64,000 nt of DNA, taken from positions 2,356,001 through 2,420,000 of the forward strand of contig JAWKLJ010000001.1 in NCBI GenBank assembly GCA_041392805.1, in the 5' to 3' direction. The stretch comes from Saprospiraceae bacterium. Its GTDB lineage: Bacteria > Bacteroidota > Bacteroidia > Chitinophagales > Saprospiraceae. The position numbers and the translations under genes are program-made. The notes beneath the pieces are model-generated. The model made no database searches. It was not told the DNA's origin and worked only from the letters and a program-made list of their open reading frames with translations. Each line of letters starts with the position of its first letter. The first letter of the stretch is position 1. Positions 34,760 through 43,493 of this stretch are shown piece after piece.

Positions 34760-37597
34760 ATGAAAATATACCTATTCCCTATTTTCCTGCTGTTTTGCAG
34801 TTCCCCTTTACTGCTTGGACAATCTATAGCAACCACTTTAAAGGCGAAAGGTCCGCTGCAGCTAGAATGGGTACAACAAAGACACCTTTTGAAGGGAGGT
34901 TCCCAACCTGGGCAATATCCCTTATATCCTGATCAGTTGGAGAATGGAGAATGGGAAATTAGAATAGGCATAAATTTGTACCAGGATACAAAGGATGGCA
35001 TAAAAGGGACCATTGGCTACATCAGTTACCTGCATTTTCCGGAAAGAAAAATGAGTACCTCCACTCCTACCCCCCGAAAGCAGCAACCCGAAATGGTCCG
35101 CAGCACCCGTCCCATTATTGTGGACACCCGATTTGAGCCTGAATATTTTAATGCTCATTTATTTCATTTTAATCAGCTTTTACAGCTTCCCTTCGATGTA
35201 GACTGTGAGTCGCCTAGTATAACTAAACTATTGGCTAGCTACCAAGACCAACTTGACCAGGCCTTGATCGACCATGCCCTGGACGAGCAGCAAAAAGAAC
35301 AGCTAAGTCATATTAGTTTGCCAGCCACTTTTACAGAAGAAAGCTGGCAGCACTTTATTTGTGCTTTATTAGCCAGTCCGTTATCACCAGGAGAAGGGTT
35401 TCAGCAACTGCCTGATGAAAGTAAAAAGGCGCAACTGGTTGCCAATTATTTTCGAATTGATTATCCAGCAAAAAGAACACTTATTCAGGGACAAATCAAT
35501 AACCCATCTTCTCCTGAAGTGCGCATACAATTCTTTAATCAAGAAAACTGGCTGGCATTTTGGAAAGATACGATAATTAGGCTTGATCCCGCTGGTTCAT
35601 TCAAATTGGCCTTTCCTTTCGACTATGCCCAGGAAGTGTCCCTCAGTCATGGTTACAAAACCATGAGGTGCTACCTAGAACCCGGTGATAGCCTTTCTTT
35701 CCGCACAGACGCCAACGCTTTTTATCAAAAGATGACCTTTACCGGGACAGCTACTGGGCCGCAACAGTTTCTGCTAGATTATTTTCATGAAATGCGAGGC
35801 GATACTTTTTTTCATAGTTATGATCATCAATTACTTGAGCAAGATCAGTTGGATTTTCTGGCAAAAACCCTGAAAAAAGAACAGCAGGAACTGCAATTTC
35901 TAAAAGATAGGCAGTCGACCTTAGATCCTGCCTTTATAGCATATATGGACCGCAGTATTCGATTTCACTATGCTTCTATTCTTTGGGAAGCCGCCGCTCG
36001 GTTTTATGCCGATAAAGACCTGGTATTGGCCCCAGCTTTTGCCCATCATGCCGAACAGTTACGATCATTGTTGTACAGGTTACCTCCTCAAAGAATATTC
36101 GACTTCAACGTGGACAACTATCTTGGCTTTCAGTTTGCCCGATTAAATGGCCTATATGTTAAAACATTTGCTACCGCAAAGGAAAAAAGTCACCTCTCGA
36201 AACTTTTATTACCAGAGGAAACGATGGTTCATTTTCAAAGAATGAACTTGTTTCGCATGTATGCAGAAAATCAGCGCCTTCCCAATAGCGGAGAACAATT
36301 ATTAAAACAGCTATTAGCCATTTGTAAAGATCCGAATTGGAAAAAAGAATTGCTGGTTTTTAGCCAGGCAGGAGAGGAAATGCAAGAGCCCTTTTTTTAT
36401 CGAACCCTGCCCGCCGGCCAAGCTGCGCCCAATTGGCGTTTTTTAAATAAAGAGGGTTTAAGTGTGGAACTGAAGGACTTTAGCGGTAAGAAAGTATTAT
36501 TGCATATCGGTTGGCTCCAAAACCTCGAATCCGCCATCAATGATGTTATTTTCTTTAAAACGGACCAAACCCTACTTCCGGAAATTATCCATTTAATTCA
36601 GGCAGAAAACAAAGAATCCTTTGAGGACGCCATTAATGGTCGAGAAGGTTTATTTATCTATGTAACGGCAGCAGAAATGCAGGTATTACAAGATAGTTAT
36701 CGGGTAGACAATACCAGTAATCATTATTTTTTAATTGATGAAAAAGGCAGGATAATAGCCAATCACTTTGACCTTGGTACCCCTACGCAATTGCGTGGCG
36801 CTTGGGCCAAAGTGGAAACAACTGCGGCCACTGCGAAATGGTCTCCGGCAGAACGTTTGTCTTTTTGGCGAGGGATAGGCATTGGAGCCATCGCCCTCTT
36901 TTTTCTTAGCCTGGTCTACCTCTGGCAAAGGCAAGTAGCCGCTAAACGTGCCTTGCGCCAGCGACAATTATTAGAGTTGGAGTTGAAAGGTATTCGCGCA
37001 CAGATGAATCCCCATTTCTTATTTAATGCCATGAGTTCTATTCAGAACCTGATTCGGAAGCAGGAACAAGAAAAAGCGGATGTATATCTCAGTCAGTTCG
37101 CTGGGCTGATGCGGCGAACCTTGCGAAATACAGCGGAAGAATACATTCCTTTATCAGAAGAAATCGCCATGATTGAGCAATATTGTAGCCTGGAGGCCTT
37201 ACGCAGTCCTTTTGTTTTTGAATTTAAAATAGATGCCCAAATAGATGCCCAAAACACTTATATCCCAAGTATGATTTTGCAGCCCATTATCGAAAATGCT
37301 ATTTTACACGGTCTCTCCGTTCAGCAGGGAGAACGAAAACTTTGGGTAAATATCAAGCTTGAAGGGGAAGCTATTCGATGTGAGATCATCGACAATGGCA
37401 TTGGGATTAAAATGGCACAAGCACAAAAAAGACAACATCATAATGGTCAGAAAAGCGTTGGCCTTAGCCTGGTCAATCAGCGCTTGGCCCTTTTAACGGG
37501 TAAAGCCGACCATCAAGTAAGGATCATCGATAGATCAACCCTAAGACCTCCTAATCAAGGTACCCAAGTATCTTTAATTATCCCGGTAGAACAATGA
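34760..37597 (+). CDS. Sensor histidine kinase with TlpA-like periplasmic domain
   Basis: 945 residues from ATG 34760. The signal peptide (MKIYLFPIFLLFCSSPLLLG) leads into a ~680-residue periplasmic region. Residues ~232-340 resemble the DUF4369-like domain that precedes thioredoxins, and ~546-690 a thioredoxin-like fold (LPAGQAAPNWRFLNKEGLSV, DFSGKKVLLHIGWL, NHYFLIDEKGRIIANHF) with no CxxC. One transmembrane helix lies at ~706-726. The His_kinase domain has its phospho-acceptor at ~751 (QMNPHFLFNAMSSIQ), then IIENAILHGLS and IIDNGIGIKMA (ATPase N and G boxes). It sits between the TlpA thioredoxin and a LytTR regulator, overlapping the latter by 4 bp. Signal probably redox or thioredoxin contact; inferred. 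A frame extended to 34643 overlaps the upstream gene and is rejected. Confidence 0.9.
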   Translation: MKIYLFPIFLLFCSSPLLLGQSIATTLKAKGPLQLEWVQQRHLLKGGSQPGQYPLYPDQLENGEWEIRIGINLYQDTKDGIKGTIGYISYLHFPERKMSTSTPTPRKQQPEMVRSTRPIIVDTRFEPEYFNAHLFHFNQLLQLPFDVDCESPSITKLLASYQDQLDQALIDHALDEQQKEQLSHISLPATFTEESWQHFICALLASPLSPGEGFQQLPDESKKAQLVANYFRIDYPAKRTLIQGQINNPSSPEVRIQFFNQENWLAFWKDTIIRLDPAGSFKLAFPFDYAQEVSLSHGYKTMRCYLEPGDSLSFRTDANAFYQKMTFTGTATGPQQFLLDYFHEMRGDTFFHSYDHQLLEQDQLDFLAKTLKKEQQELQFLKDRQSTLDPAFIAYMDRSIRFHYASILWEAAARFYADKDLVLAPAFAHHAEQLRSLLYRLPPQRIFDFNVDNYLGFQFARLNGLYVKTFATAKEKSHLSKLLLPEETMVHFQRMNLFRMYAENQRLPNSGEQLLKQLLAICKDPNWKKELLVFSQAGEEMQEPFFYRTLPAGQAAPNWRFLNKEGLSVELKDFSGKKVLLHIGWLQNLESAINDVIFFKTDQTLLPEIIHLIQAENKESFEDAINGREGLFIYVTAAEMQVLQDSYRVDNTSNHYFLIDEKGRIIANHFDLGTPTQLRGAWAKVETTAATAKWSPAERLSFWRGIGIGAIALFFLSLVYLWQRQVAAKRALRQRQLLELELKGIRAQMNPHFLFNAMSSIQNLIRKQEQEKADVYLSQFAGLMRRTLRNTAEEYIPLSEEIAMIEQYCSLEALRSPFVFEFKIDAQIDAQNTYIPSMILQPIIENAILHGLSVQQGERKLWVNIKLEGEAIRCEIIDNGIGIKMAQAQKRQHHNGQKSVGLSLVNQRLALLTGKADHQVRIIDRSTLRPPNQGTQVSLIIPVEQ

Positions 37598-38346
37598 ACA
37601 AGATCAAAGCCCTGATAGTAGATGACGAAGCTAACAACCGCGAGAATTTGCGCTTGGCCCTGGCTGCTTATTGCCAGGAAGTCGAGGTCGCCGGTGAAGC
37701 CGACTCAGCCCTTAAAGCTATAGATTTAATCAAAATCCACCAACCTGAGCTCGTCTTTTTGGATATTGCGATGCCACTCGGAAGTGGATTTGATTTATTA
37801 GAAAGTTTGCCTGAAGTCAATTTTGAGATCATTTTTGTGACGGCCTATGATCAGTATGCCATTCGAGCGATCAAATTTGCCGCCGTGGATTATTTGCTCA
37901 AACCCATTGATGTATTAGAATTAAAAAAAGCAGTGACCAAGGTAATGAGCAAACAACTAAAAAAGCAAAAAAAAACGCACCTGGAAGTTTTACTAAACAA
38001 CCTACAACAGCAAGAAAAAAAAATAGCGCTCCCGCAATCCGATCACATCGAATTTGTACCTGTCCATACCATTATCCGGTGCCTGGGCGACCGCAACTAT
38101 ACTCATTTTTTCCTTAAGGACGGCCGAAAGCTGCTGGTTTCCCGTACCCTTAAAGAATTTGTCGAATTACTGGAAGAAAGCAACTTTTTTAGGGTCCATC
38201 AATCTCACCTGGTCAATATGGAGTGCATCCAAAAATACAGCAAGCGGGATGGCGGGTTACTGGTGATGATAGACAAGGCTCAAATTCCGGTAGCAAGGGC
38301 GAGGAAGGAAGAGTTGTTGACGCGTTTGATGGCGCGTGGGAGTTAA
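37594..38346 (+). CDS. LytTR-family response regulator of the TlpA operon
   Basis: 250 residues. The receiver domain starts KALIVDDEANNRENLRLALA, with phospho-acceptor Asp in PELVFLDIAMPLGSG and VTAYDQYAIRAIKFAAVDY plus LLKPIDV. The LytTR domain (~145-250) contains GDRNYTHFFLKDGRKLLVSR and FFRVHQSHLVNMECI. Its ATG overlaps the kinase stop by 4 bp (ATGA), so the pair is translationally coupled. It likely controls genes in response to the TlpA-domain kinase. It is followed by a long inverted repeat. Confidence 0.93.
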   Translation: MNKIKALIVDDEANNRENLRLALAAYCQEVEVAGEADSALKAIDLIKIHQPELVFLDIAMPLGSGFDLLESLPEVNFEIIFVTAYDQYAIRAIKFAAVDYLLKPIDVLELKKAVTKVMSKQLKKQKKTHLEVLLNNLQQQEKKIALPQSDHIEFVPVHTIIRCLGDRNYTHFFLKDGRKLLVSRTLKEFVELLEESNFFRVHQSHLVNMECIQKYSKRDGGLLVMIDKAQIPVARARKEELLTRLMARGS

Positions 38347-38376
38347 CCCTTCTAAGGCTGGACAAGGCAGCGTGAT

Positions 38377-38472
38377 GAAATAGGACTACCTCCGGTAGTT
38401 TAGGGGAATGTTACTAAGCGTTCCCAGGTGTAGCGTTTCCGACTTTTAAACTACCGGAGGTAGTCCCATTTC
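38377..38472. repeat. 26-bp inverted repeat between convergent genes
   Basis: The arm at 38377-38402 pairs with 38447-38472 with one mismatch around a 44-nt loop. Each arm contains a smaller palindrome (ACTACC-TCC-GGTAGT), so cruciform folding is possible. Flanking GGACAA/TTGTCC segments extend the symmetry. It lies between the LytTR gene and xerD, where it may serve as a bidirectional terminator. A miniature mobile element is also possible. Confidence 0.65.
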
Positions 38473-38545
38473 GTATTTCCGATTTTGTCCAAGCTGAGAC
38501 GGGGCCCTCGTTTCTTTTTAAATAATTGGCAGAGAAGGTAAAAAT

Positions 38546-39457
38546 TTAGTGCCTATTTCGGGGGTGGTAGCTCAGGATCGTTTCCCTTAAAAAATCGGTA
38601 TTCAGGTGGGTATAGATCTCGGTGGTTAGAATGGACTCATGGCCAAGCATGTCTTGTACGGCCCGGAGGTTGGCGCCGCCTTCAATGAGGTGGGTAGCGA
38701 AGGAATGGCGGAAGGTGTGCGGGCTAACATTTTTTTCAATGCCTGCCAGCTGGGCACATTCTTTTACGATCATAAAAACCATGATTCGGCTCAATTGCTT
38801 GCCCCGGCGATTGAGGAAAAGAAAATTGTTGTGCTCGGGGTCAATATTTGTCATTCGGCGCCGTACTCCCTCGATATACAGACCGATATGTTTTACCGCC
38901 TCTTCTCCTATGGGTATAATGCGCTCTTTATTGCCCTTTCCCAAAACTTTTATGTAGCCAATGTCCAGGGATAGATTACTCAGCCGCAGGTCGGTCAGTT
39001 CACTGACCCGCAACCCACAGGCATATAGCGTTTCCAGCATCGCCCGATTGCGAACCCCGTGGGGATGACTTAGGTCAATGGTGGCAATCATACTTTGAAT
39101 CTCTTCGTAGTAGAGGACTTCAGGGATTTTGCGGGGCAAGCGCGGGCCTTCCAGTAGAGCGGTGGGATTGATTTGGATCAAATCCTCCATGAGTAAATAC
39201 TTGTAGAATGTCTTTATAGCCGAAATCAGGCGCGCTTGCGAACGGGCACCAAGGCCCAGGTCATTTAGCGTATGGATAAATTGCGAGAGGTGATCGACGG
39301 CCAATGCTTCTGGCGACAGGTCGTACTCCGCGAGGGCCAAAAACTCAACCAATTTCTCAATATCTCGGATATATGCCTCAATGGTGTTCTCCGAAAGGGA
39401 ACGCTCTAATAAAAGATAAGCCTTAAAACCATTGATATAAGGGCGCCAATTTGCCAT
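38546..39457 (-). CDS. xerD: Tyrosine recombinase XerD
   Basis: 303 residues. The N-terminal SAM-like domain (INGFKAYLLLERSLSENTIE) precedes the catalytic domain. It shows the R-K-H-x-x-R-H-Y set: Arg in YACGLRVSELTDL (~149), Lys in KVLGKGNKERIIP, HTFRHSFATHLIEGG (~248), His in QDMLGHESILTT and Tyr in EIYTHLN (~282). With XerC it resolves chromosome dimers at dif. Length and motifs match the housekeeping XerD rather than an integrase, and no att sites or phage genes are near. A TATCTTTA box ends about 5 bp before the ATG, suggesting a leaderless mRNA. Confidence 0.93.
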   Translation of the reverse strand: MANWRPYINGFKAYLLLERSLSENTIEAYIRDIEKLVEFLALAEYDLSPEALAVDHLSQFIHTLNDLGLGARSQARLISAIKTFYKYLLMEDLIQINPTALLEGPRLPRKIPEVLYYEEIQSMIATIDLSHPHGVRNRAMLETLYACGLRVSELTDLRLSNLSLDIGYIKVLGKGNKERIIPIGEEAVKHIGLYIEGVRRRMTNIDPEHNNFLFLNRRGKQLSRIMVFMIVKECAQLAGIEKNVSPHTFRHSFATHLIEGGANLRAVQDMLGHESILTTEIYTHLNTDFLRETILSYHPRNRH

Positions 39458-39461
39458 GGCT

Positions 39462-39469
39462 TAAAGATA
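39462..39469 (-). promoter_or_regulatory. -7-like box of xerD, leaderless geometry
   Basis: TATCTTTA on the minus strand is one base off TAnnTTTG. It lies 5 bp before the ATG at 39457, so the transcript would begin at the start codon. Confidence 0.4.
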
Positions 39470-39485
39470 GGAAGAAAGGGTAAGA

Positions 39486-39600
39486 ATTTTAGAAAGGACA
39501 TGGAGTTATTGGAGTTACAAAGGCAATGGAGAAAGGAATGATGTTGCCCTATCTCCAATACCTCCATCCCTCCACTAACTCCACGTCCCAAAAAGAACTG
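39486..39600. repeat. Dispersed CTCCAATACCTCC repeat fragment
   Basis: CTCCAATACCTCCATCCCTC, then CACTAACTCCACGTCC, resembles the CCTCCAATACCTCCACGTCC unit of island D (56875-57420) and, inverted, the segment at 51040-51170. A GGAGTTATTGGAGTTAC stretch with opposite orientation lies 50 bp before, giving imperfect dyad symmetry. Confidence 0.5.
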
Positions 39601-39623
39601 AATTAGGACAGCAAACCTGTCGT

Positions 39624-40352
39624 TTACTTTTTATCCTGCTTGGCAAAGACTTTTTTCAGCAAATCCGAAGTACGCGCATTGGCATTTACGCGGATATCCT
39701 GCTCTTTTTTCTCTACCATCGTAAATAAGCCCTTCAATGCTTGTTGGGTGACATAATCGCCCAAATCGGGGTTGGCTTTTTCTACAAAAGGGATTTTATT
39801 ATACGAATTCACAGCATCTTCCCAATATTTTCGGGCACTGAATTTATCAAGAGATTCAATAATGACGGGACTAAATTCGGCGTATAGCGCCTGGTAGGTA
39901 GCCTGGTTAAGGTAAGTGGTAGCCGCATTGTTTTCGCCCATCAGAATACCAAGGGCATCATTAAAACTCATTTTGGTGATCGCATCCACAAAAATAGGTG
40001 CAGCACTTTTAGCAGCGTCCTCTGCACCACGGTTGATTCTTTCCAGAATTTCATTTTCAACTTGGGCAAAACCAGGGATACCTTGTAGCCTTTTGGTTAC
40101 CTTTTGAGCTTCCTCTGGCAGGAGTATCTTGTAGGGGCTTTTGAAGTAACCATCTGTTTGGGATAAGCGGGTTGCACCTTCCGTGATGCCAATTTGCAGG
40201 GCCTGTTTCAAACCACCAGCAATATCTGCATTGGTGAGGCTTTCGCTATCGCCAAGGACGGTTCCAAGGGCGCTTTGTAGTTCTTGGGGTGTACAGGCAG
40301 CCATTTGTACAACTAGGCATAAGGCGGCAATTTTTTTTATCATTACACTCAT
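39624..40352 (-). CDS. DUF4197 lipoprotein
   Basis: 242 residues. A lipoprotein signal (ALCLVVQMAACTPQ, Cys ~20) is followed by the DUF4197 domain: SLTNADIAGGLKQALQIGIT, FKSPYKILLPEEAQKVTK, INRGAEDAAKSAAPIFVDAI, ITKMSFNDALGILMGENNAA and ALKGLFTMVEKKEQDIR. The family is found across Proteobacteria and Bacteroidota and its function is unknown. It is probably anchored in the outer membrane facing the periplasm. The start may be Met1 (40352) or Met4 (40343). Confidence 0.9.
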   Translation of the reverse strand: MSVMIKKIAALCLVVQMAACTPQELQSALGTVLGDSESLTNADIAGGLKQALQIGITEGATRLSQTDGYFKSPYKILLPEEAQKVTKRLQGIPGFAQVENEILERINRGAEDAAKSAAPIFVDAITKMSFNDALGILMGENNAATTYLNQATYQALYAEFSPVIIESLDKFSARKYWEDAVNSYNKIPFVEKANPDLGDYVTQQALKGLFTMVEKKEQDIRVNANARTSDLLKKVFAKQDKK

Positions 40353-40450
40353 TTTTGTCCAAAAAAATTGATTAATAATGCATTCCTAACGCTTTAGACG
40401 CAGTAATTCCCGTTAAGGAACAATTAAAGAAAAAAAAAGAAAAATTAAAT

Positions 40451-40813
40451 TCACTCCAGACTACCGTACCCCATTTCGATGGAGGCGCAATCTACTCGTC
40501 CACCAAGAGGCGGATTTAACTTGCGAAGCTTGACTTTTATACCTCCCACCCGTTCAAAATAGTCTAGGAGACGATGCACAATACGCTGGCAAACTTCCTC
40601 AATCAGCTGTGAAGGCTGTCGCATTTCTATCAAGCACAAGTGGTATACCGTTTCATAATTAATGGTTTTAAACAAATTGTCCTCTTCAGCTGCTTTTTCT
40701 ACATCTGTTTCCAGGAAGACGTCCAAGATAAATTCATTGCCAAGGATTCGTTCCTCTTCATAAAAACCATGCTTCGCAAAAATGCGCATCCCTTCCAATC
40801 CAATTATTGCCAT
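40451..40813 (-). CDS. folB: Dihydroneopterin aldolase
   Basis: 120 residues, the normal length. It starts MAIIGLEGMRIFAKHGFYEEE, the family N-terminus, with the Tyr-rich NYETVYHLCLIEMRQPSQLI and the catalytic-region IKVKLRKLNPPLGG near the C-terminus. The enzyme cleaves dihydroneopterin to hydroxymethyl-dihydropterin and glycolaldehyde in folate synthesis. It is divergent from the acyl-CoA dehydrogenase gene with a ~90-bp gap. No other folate gene is adjacent. Confidence 0.92.
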   Translation of the reverse strand: MAIIGLEGMRIFAKHGFYEEERILGNEFILDVFLETDVEKAAEEDNLFKTINYETVYHLCLIEMRQPSQLIEEVCQRIVHRLLDYFERVGGIKVKLRKLNPPLGGRVDCASIEMGYGSLE

Positions 40814-40852
40814 TACTTTTGCTTCTTTTAAAATTTGGAACCCAAAAATAAG

Positions 40853-40860
40853 TAACTTTG
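40853..40860 (+). promoter_or_regulatory. -7 box of the acyl-CoA dehydrogenase gene
   Basis: TAACTTTG matches TAnnTTTG and lies 42 bp before ATG 40903. It argues against the distal in-frame TTG at 40858, which overlaps the box. Confidence 0.5.
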
Positions 40861-40902
40861 CGCGGAACTCCGTTTACATTACCTAACCAAATTATTAGCC
40901 TC

Positions 40903-42126
40903 ATGGGACACAACAATGGAATGTCCGGATCTGCCATCAGCCCTAACCAAAAAGCAGATCGATTTCGAGCACATGATTATTACAATATTGACGAATTATT
41001 AGAAGAAGATCACCTGCTAGCCAGGGATGCCATACGTGATTGGGTCAAGCAGGAGGTCTCTCCTATTATAGAGGCCTATGCCGATCGAGCCGAATGTCCT
41101 ACCCATTTGTTTAAGGGTTTGGCAGAAATAGGCGCTTTTGGTCCAAGTATACCTGCCGAATATGGTGGCGGCGGAATGGATGAAATGGCTTACGGCATCA
41201 TTATGCAGGAACTGGAGCGAGGCGACTCAGGTATCCGTTCGATGGCTTCGGTACAGGGGTCTTTGGTCATGTATCCGATTTATCGCTTCGGATCGGAGGA
41301 ACAACGCCGCAAATACTTGCCAAAACTGGGAAATGGCGACTTCATTGGCTGTTTTGGCCTGACAGAGCCAGACCATGGCTCCAATCCGAGTGGTATGATC
41401 ACCAATATCAAAGACGATGGGGATGCTTATATCCTCAACGGTGCCAAAATGTGGATTACCAACTCCCCATTGGCTGATATTGCGGTGGTGTGGGCTAAAG
41501 ACGAAGAAGGCGTTATCCGTGGAATGATTGTGGAAAAGGATATGAAGGGCTTTTCGGCCCCTGAAATTCATGGCAAGTGGTCCTTGCGAGCTTCGATTAC
41601 CGGAGAATTGGTTTTTGAAGATGTCCGAGTCCCTAAAGCCAATGTTTTGCCCAATGTACATGGCCTGAAAGGGCCGTTGTCCTGTCTTTCCAAGGCGCGC
41701 TATGGCATCGCCTGGGGCGCCATTGGTGCAGCGATGGATTGCTATGATTCGGCTTTGCGATACGCCCAGGAGCGCGTCCAGTTTGGCAAACCCATAGGAC
41801 AGTTTCAGCTCACACAGAAGAAGCTGGCGGAAATGATCACCGAGATCACCAAAGCGCAACTTTTGGCCTGGCGCCTCGGCTCCCTTGCCAACAAGGGCAA
41901 AGCCACGCCCGCGCAGATCTCTATGGCAAAGCGCAACAACGTACACATGGCCCTGGAAGTGGCCAGGGAAGCGCGTCAAATACATGGCGGCATGGGGATC
42001 ACCAATGAATATCCGATCATGCGCCATATGATGAATCTCGAAACCGTGCTTACCTATGAAGGTACACACGACATCCACTTGTTGATTACGGGGATGGATG
42101 TGACGGGCTTAAATGCCTTTAAATAG
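40903..42126 (+). CDS. Acyl-CoA dehydrogenase, glutaryl-CoA dehydrogenase-like
   Basis: 407 residues from ATG 40903. It has the three-domain acyl-CoA dehydrogenase fold: N-terminal helices, then GCFGLTEPDHGSNPSGMITN (FAD and substrate contacts), KMWITNSPLADIAVVWAK, and a C-terminal helical domain with RVQFGKPIGQFQLTQKKL and the catalytic Glu in TYEGTHDIHLLI. The EGTHDIHxL wording and Arg/Ser positions point to glutaryl-CoA dehydrogenase (lysine/tryptophan breakdown). Its preference versus other short-chain acyl-CoAs is inferred. It has its own promoter and a strong terminator at 42141-42189. Confidence 0.92.
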   Translation: MGHNNGMSGSAISPNQKADRFRAHDYYNIDELLEEDHLLARDAIRDWVKQEVSPIIEAYADRAECPTHLFKGLAEIGAFGPSIPAEYGGGGMDEMAYGIIMQELERGDSGIRSMASVQGSLVMYPIYRFGSEEQRRKYLPKLGNGDFIGCFGLTEPDHGSNPSGMITNIKDDGDAYILNGAKMWITNSPLADIAVVWAKDEEGVIRGMIVEKDMKGFSAPEIHGKWSLRASITGELVFEDVRVPKANVLPNVHGLKGPLSCLSKARYGIAWGAIGAAMDCYDSALRYAQERVQFGKPIGQFQLTQKKLAEMITEITKAQLLAWRLGSLANKGKATPAQISMAKRNNVHMALEVAREARQIHGGMGITNEYPIMRHMMNLETVLTYEGTHDIHLLITGMDVTGLNAFK

Positions 42127-42140
42127 GCGGGGCGGGCGGT

Positions 42141-42189
42141 AAACATCAGAAGTTTAGCCCAGCCAGGCCTATGAAAACTTCTGATGTTT
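42141..42189. terminator. Bidirectional terminator between convergent genes
   Basis: AAACATCAGAAGTTT at 42141-42155 and its exact reverse complement at 42175-42189 form a 15-bp stem with a 19-nt loop. The ends carry A and T tracts, so it can serve both the dehydrogenase and the efflux operon. Confidence 0.8.
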
Positions 42190-42191
42190 TT

Positions 42192-43433
42192 CTAGCTGCC
42201 GCCCACGAGCGCCTTCACCTGAACGGTCGTATCCAAGCCATTCACTACTTCTACCAAGATGCCATCTGACAGGCCAAGTTGCACCATCTTTTTCTCAAAC
42301 TGGCGATCGCCAATCTCGATTTCTACGAAGGTGGTATCGTCTTCAAATCGGACATCGCGTTCTTTGATGGCCACCACGCCTTTTCTTTGATCCAGGATAA
42401 TATCTGCATTGGCACTGTAGCCCGCCCGGAGGAATATCTCTTTAGACGGCTGGATGGCAGCCCTGACTTCAAATTTGACCGTGCCGTTTTCATCTATTCC
42501 TTTAGGTGAAATATATTCCAGGGTGGCATCGAATTTTTTATCCTGGATAGCCCCAACCGTCAATTCTAAAGGCATTCCTTCTTTCAGTTTACCCACATCC
42601 GATTCATCTACCATGCCTTCAAAAATAAGTGAATTCATATCTGCGATAAGCGCGATGCTGGTTCCTTCATTAAAATTATTGCGTTCAATAACGCTGTAGC
42701 CTTCCTCCACCGGAACATCCAACACCATACCATCAACCGTAGAGACTACTATATTGGCAACTTGTTTGGAGTTGCGGGTAACGCCCTCCCTCAGCAATTG
42801 GAGGTTGTTGATGGCGGCCTGTAATTCTTGTTGACGGATATCCACTTCCGTTTCAAATTGTTTGAGGCTGTTTCTGGAAACGATCTGTGCATTTTCCAGG
42901 GTTGCTTTTTGGATTTCCAGGTCGAGTTTAAACCGATTATATTCTTGTTCAGAAATAATGCCGTCTTTGAATAATCCTCGTTGGCGTTCGTCTTCTCTTT
43001 GGGCATTTTCAAAAGTAACTCGCGCACTTTCTACATCCAGGTTTTTCTGATTGACTTCTTTTTGGCGAGCCAGTTCTCGTTTTGCTTCGTCGAGCCGCAG
43101 CTGGGCGAGTGCTACATTGGATTGTGCCGAATTGACATTTAGCTCGCTAGGGATAAGCTTTATTTTAGCCAGTCGATCCCCCTTTTTAACCAAGTCGCCC
43201 GCCTGCACATACAACTCATCCACTACCCCTGAGACCTGCGGCTTTATTTGAACTTCCTGCCGAGGCTTGATGGCCCCCGTAGCAACGGTTTTCTTAATGA
43301 TATCCGTTAGGATGGGCTTTTCGGTTTTATGAACGATGGGATCCTTGACATTTTGTTGGTAAAAATAAATGAATAACCCGATGGTAGCGATCAATAAAAA
43401 ACCACCCAGGGAAAAAAGACAACCTTTGCTCAT
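42192..43433 (-). CDS. Periplasmic adaptor (HlyD/RND-type membrane fusion protein)
   Basis: 413 residues. An N-terminal anchor (FSLGGFLLIATIGLFIYFY) is followed by KPQVSGVVDELYVQAGDLVK, the lipoyl half-motif. A long coiled-coil hairpin (~95-220) comes next, then VSTVDGMVLDVPVEEGYSV (second lipoyl half), a beta-barrel and a membrane-proximal domain. Such adaptors link an ABC or RND inner-membrane pump to an outer-membrane TolC channel. It is the last of four genes with an ABC ATPase and two MacB-like permeases, so the complex is a MacAB-type exporter. No TolC homologue is in the window. Confidence 0.92.
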   Translation of the reverse strand: MSKGCLFSLGGFLLIATIGLFIYFYQQNVKDPIVHKTEKPILTDIIKKTVATGAIKPRQEVQIKPQVSGVVDELYVQAGDLVKKGDRLAKIKLIPSELNVNSAQSNVALAQLRLDEAKRELARQKEVNQKNLDVESARVTFENAQREDERQRGLFKDGIISEQEYNRFKLDLEIQKATLENAQIVSRNSLKQFETEVDIRQQELQAAINNLQLLREGVTRNSKQVANIVVSTVDGMVLDVPVEEGYSVIERNNFNEGTSIALIADMNSLIFEGMVDESDVGKLKEGMPLELTVGAIQDKKFDATLEYISPKGIDENGTVKFEVRAAIQPSKEIFLRAGYSANADIILDQRKGVVAIKERDVRFEDDTTFVEIEIGDRQFEKKMVQLGLSDGILVEVVNGLDTTVQVKALVGGS

Positions 43434-43493
43434 GATTTCATTTTTTATGGTTCTCTGGCGATCTTCAATGTGTTAAAATGCCAGAAAGTTTTT

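Noticed and set aside
38546..39457. Phage or island integrase
   Set aside because: Length and motifs match housekeeping XerD, and no att sites, phage genes or tRNA are nearby.
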